From the NCBI GenBank assembly GCA_948687865.1, contig CAPQQE010000001.1, positions 25,549 to 67,579 on the forward strand: 42,031 nt of DNA. The letters run 5' to 3'. Of this stretch, positions 40,001-42,031 are shown piece by piece. The first letter of the stretch is position 1, and each line of letters begins with the position of its first letter. The position numbers and the translations under genes were made by a program. The notes under the pieces were generated by a model. The model did not search any database. It was not told where the DNA came from and saw nothing but the letters and a program-made list of their open reading frames with translations. The DNA is from an uncultured Bacilli bacterium. GTDB lineage: Bacteria; Bacillota_I; Bacilli_A; RF39; UBA660.

Positions 40001-40267
40001 ATGAATAGCACTTTAAAAATTAAAGCAGATTCAGAACCAAAATCAGTTGCAGGAGCAATTGCAAAACAATTCGAAGAGGGAGCAAATTCAGTAGAATTAC
40101 AAGCTATTGGAGCAGGAGCAGTAAATCAATTAGTTAAGTCAATAATTATAGCAAGATCATTCGTAGCTACAAGTGGATTAGATTTATATGCTATACCAGC
40201 ATTCGTTAATATCAACATTGATGGAGAAGACAGAACTGGTATAAAATTTATAATAAATAAAAGATAA
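40001..40267 (+). CDS. spoVS: SpoVS-like protein (Alba-fold sporulation regulator)
   Basis: 88 residues. LKIKADSEPKSVAGAIAKQF, VELQAIGAGAVNQLVKSIII, ARSFVATSGLDLYAIPAFVN and DGEDRTGIKFII align across the full length of Bacillus/Clostridium SpoVS (sa.S.P.sVAGAlA..lr....aelqaIGAGAlNQavKaiaiARgfvapsGvdl.ciPaF.di.IdGeerTAikl). SpoVS is a small nucleic-acid-binding-fold protein needed for normal spore development. ATG 40001 is chosen for its AAGGAGG; the earlier in-frame start lies in the promoter-like element. Confidence 0.93.
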   Translation: MNSTLKIKADSEPKSVAGAIAKQFEEGANSVELQAIGAGAVNQLVKSIIIARSFVATSGLDLYAIPAFVNINIDGEDRTGIKFIINKR

Positions 40268-40288
40268 ATAATAAGGAGGCATTAAGTA

Positions 40289-40663
40289 ATGGGAATGTAC
40301 GATATTGTTTTACCAGAAATAAATTTAGTAGTACAAAAGTGTCCAAAATGTAAACGTAAACTTGATAGTTATCAAGAGTGGCAAACTAAATCGTTTGAAA
40401 GATTATTACTTAATGTCTCTTTAAGAACACTAAGAAATTCTTGTAAAAACTTTGAAGCACATATGGTATGTGAAAATTGTAATACATATGTAAAGTTAGA
40501 ATATTTACAAAACAAAAAATTAATGTTAAGTTATGATGATAATGAAAAACATAATATTCATTGTAAGTATATAGATAATAAAAATCAATTAAAATTATTC
40601 GATATTTTATCAAAAGATAAAGAAGGTTTTGATTTTGGAGGAGATGAACATGAAGATATATAA
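40289..40663 (+). CDS. zinc-ribbon hypothetical protein
   Basis: 124 residues with CPKCKR (C18, C21) and CENC (about 82, 85) as a likely zinc ribbon. Not recognised. Overlaps the next gene by 14 bases; its acidic C-terminus (GGDEHEDI) contains the GGAGG used by that gene. AAGGAGG upstream. Confidence 0.6.
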   Translation: MGMYDIVLPEINLVVQKCPKCKRKLDSYQEWQTKSFERLLLNVSLRTLRNSCKNFEAHMVCENCNTYVKLEYLQNKKLMLSYDDNEKHNIHCKYIDNKNQLKLFDILSKDKEGFDFGGDEHEDI

Positions 40664-41147
40664 TGCGAGTCAATTTGAAAAAGAAGACAGTGAGAATTAT
40701 AATAAATACAAAGAAGTAATATCAAGATATGGAATAAACAGAGTCTTTTATATAGAAGATAAATATGATATAATGGATTATGACTATATCGAGACAGACG
40801 ACACAAGATTAAAAGTAAGTAAATCTTTAATCAGTATATTGCCTACTAAAAAATATTTCACATTAATACTTACTTCAAAATCAAGAAGCAATGTAAATGA
40901 ACCATATTTCTTTTATAAAATAGAGACACTAGATACGTTATATATTGAAATCCTTAAAGAAAAAGGAGAAATAGTTTTTGAAAATTATGGTAATGAAGAA
41001 GACAATTATGCTAAGCAAGAAAGCAAATTAAATAAAGAAGAATTATTAAAACAAATCAATAATGAATCAAATGAAACTTTAAAAACATTAATTGAAGAAG
41101 ACGACTCAGATGAAGATGAAGAATATTATGAAGAAGGAGATGAATAA
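40650..41147 (+). CDS. hypothetical protein with acidic tail
   Basis: 165 residues from ATG 40650, six bases after GGAGGAG; upstream in-frame TTG/ATG codons precede or contain that site. A soluble mixed domain is followed by a long acidic tail (EEDDSDEDEEYYEEGDE), the last codons of which supply GAAGGAG for the HD hydrolase start. Not recognised. Confidence 0.6.
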   Translation: MKIYNASQFEKEDSENYNKYKEVISRYGINRVFYIEDKYDIMDYDYIETDDTRLKVSKSLISILPTKKYFTLILTSKSRSNVNEPYFFYKIETLDTLYIEILKEKGEIVFENYGNEEDNYAKQESKLNKEELLKQINNESNETLKTLIEEDDSDEDEEYYEEGDE

Positions 41148-41148
41148 C

Positions 41149-41769
41149 ATGTCAAGATTAGATGAATTACCACAACCAATTAAAGAAGAATACTTAAAAA
41201 GAATGTCAATGTTTACAGATGAAACTAGATTACAATCTTTTAATAATTTAAGATTATTTGCAGAAGAAAAAACTCAGTATCTTACAACGCCAGCTTCAAC
41301 TAAATATCATATGTCTTGTAAACATGGCTTAATATTACATTCTATGTCAGTATTAGATGAATTTATTAGATTAAGAGATGCAAATGAATTGCAAAGTGAA
41401 ATATCAGATTCTCAAGCAGTATTAGTTTGCATGTTTCATGATTTAGGTAAAGTAGGAGAATCAATGTCTCAACCATTGTACTTACCTAAAGAACCTACAG
41501 AAAGACAAAAACAATATGGTTATGGTCCATCTCAACCATATGAATATAATCAAAACATTAAAACATATTTAGACCATGCAGATAATTCATTATATTTAAT
41601 TACTAAATTTATGACATTATCTAGAGAAGAGTATCAAGCAATAAGAATACATGATGGAGTAGCAGTAGATAATAATAAGTCATATAATATGAAAGAATGT
41701 AAATTAGCTTGGTTATTACATGAAGCAGATAAGCACTCTACTTTATTTTTAGAAATAAGAAATGATTAA
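41149..41769 (+). CDS. HD-domain phosphohydrolase
   Basis: 206 residues from ATG 41149 (AAGGAGATGA upstream). CKHGLILHSM (H59, H64), VCMFHDLGKVG (H97, D98) and a later DHADNS/IRIHDG give the metal ligands of an HD hydrolase, which may cleave nucleotides (dNTPase-like) or cyclic dinucleotides. Starts two bases after the previous stop. Substrate not readable from sequence; nucleotide turnover fits the neighbourhood. Confidence 0.8.
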   Translation: MSRLDELPQPIKEEYLKRMSMFTDETRLQSFNNLRLFAEEKTQYLTTPASTKYHMSCKHGLILHSMSVLDEFIRLRDANELQSEISDSQAVLVCMFHDLGKVGESMSQPLYLPKEPTERQKQYGYGPSQPYEYNQNIKTYLDHADNSLYLITKFMTLSREEYQAIRIHDGVAVDNNKSYNMKECKLAWLLHEADKHSTLFLEIRND

Positions 41770-41789
41770 AAAAGAAAAAGGTGAAATAA

Positions 41790-42031
41790 ATGGAAGTTAG
41801 AAAATTAAATGATAAGTTACCAGTTCCAAGAAAACTATTATTTGATATTGGAGTATATAAAGGTGATTATGTAACTATTGAATTAGACAATGATAAGATA
41901 GTTATAAAGAAATGCAATTTACCAATAGAAGAAGCTGAAAGATTATATGAATTAAGTATAACTAATACAGCATTTTCAAAAAAGATAGATAAAAAAGAAG
42001 AGATAAAAGTAAATCAAACTAAGACAGACTT
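41790..42031 (+). CDS. AbrB/SpoVT-type transition-state regulator, C-terminus beyond window
   Basis: ATG 41790 after AAAGGTGA; the frame is open to the right edge (80 residues seen). EVRKLNDKLPVPRKLLFDIG then VYKGDYVTIELDNDKIVIKK is the swapped-hairpin AbrB domain ('vRkvde.griviPk.lr..lgi..GD.v.i...dd.iilkk'). AbrB-type proteins bind DNA as dimers; in Firmicutes they repress stationary-phase and sporulation genes. The remaining part is charged and may be a linker or second domain. Confidence 0.8.
   Translation, partial: MEVRKLNDKLPVPRKLLFDIGVYKGDYVTIELDNDKIVIKKCNLPIEEAERLYELSITNTAFSKKIDKKEEIKVNQTKTD

Overview
The window looks like the replication and nucleotide-metabolism half of a large, very AT-rich tailed-phage genome whose host is probably an anaerobic, spore-forming Firmicute (Clostridium-like). 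The reasons are a class III (anaerobic) ribonucleotide reductase pair, SpoVG, SpoVS and AbrB-type proteins, strong AGGAGG ribosome binding sites, tightly packed short operons, a phage sigma factor, and a phage-style type II topoisomerase, DnaG-like primase, RuvC-like resolvase, FEN nuclease and PolA-family polymerase. No structural, packaging or lysis genes are visible. TAA, TAG and TGA all serve as stops (genetic code 11).

Layout. From about 11.2 kb leftward (minus strand) runs a replication and repair operon: two small proteins, topoisomerase II B and A subunits, a bidirectional terminator, primase, small proteins, ThyX, RuvC-like resolvase, a DinG/XPD-type helicase, a frame-broken dCMP deaminase, a small membrane protein, and an epimerase-like protein that leaves the window. 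A divergent control region at 11.14-11.31 kb separates it from the rightward genes. These run: a small conserved protein; a highly structured non-coding stretch (11.6-11.98 kb); a 741-residue protein with primase-like features; small (probably early) genes driven by two near-identical promoters at 15.7 and 16.2 kb; a sugar/nucleotide block (glycosyltransferase, APH-type kinase, sugar nucleotidyltransferase, dNMP kinase, HAD phosphatase, 19.2-23.6 kb); SpoVG; a candidate ssDNA-binding protein; sigma factor; FEN nuclease; a split DNA polymerase with FolD, a zinc-ribbon protein and a Vsr-like endonuclease between its halves (27.1-33.3 kb); an intact GalE; two hypothetical genes surrounded by four copies of a structured RNA-like element (35.0-35.84 kb); NrdD and NrdG; SpoVS; an HD hydrolase; and an AbrB-like protein cut by the right edge.

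How it fits together. NrdDG, dCMP deaminase, ThyX, FolD and the dNMP kinase form a dTMP/dNTP supply line in which FolD can regenerate the methylene-tetrahydrofolate that ThyX consumes. Topoisomerase, primase, helicase, FEN, polymerase and resolvase make the replication and recombination apparatus. Two promoter classes can be read: three sigma70-type promoters sharing a 34-bp element, and about fourteen copies of a GCATT...TATA-type motif ahead of genes on both strands, which might be served by the phage sigma factor.

The most unusual items are: (1) the four-copy covarying stem-bulge-stem motif around 35 kb; (2) the polymerase broken inside a Hint-like insertion next to a Vsr-like nuclease, with motif A further interrupted by a CTT-TGA...CTT sequence; (3) the multi-branched structured region at 11.66-11.92 kb; (4) the two promoter families; (5) the SpoVG/SpoVS/AbrB trio. 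All assignments come from reading the sequence by eye; no database search or folding program was run.
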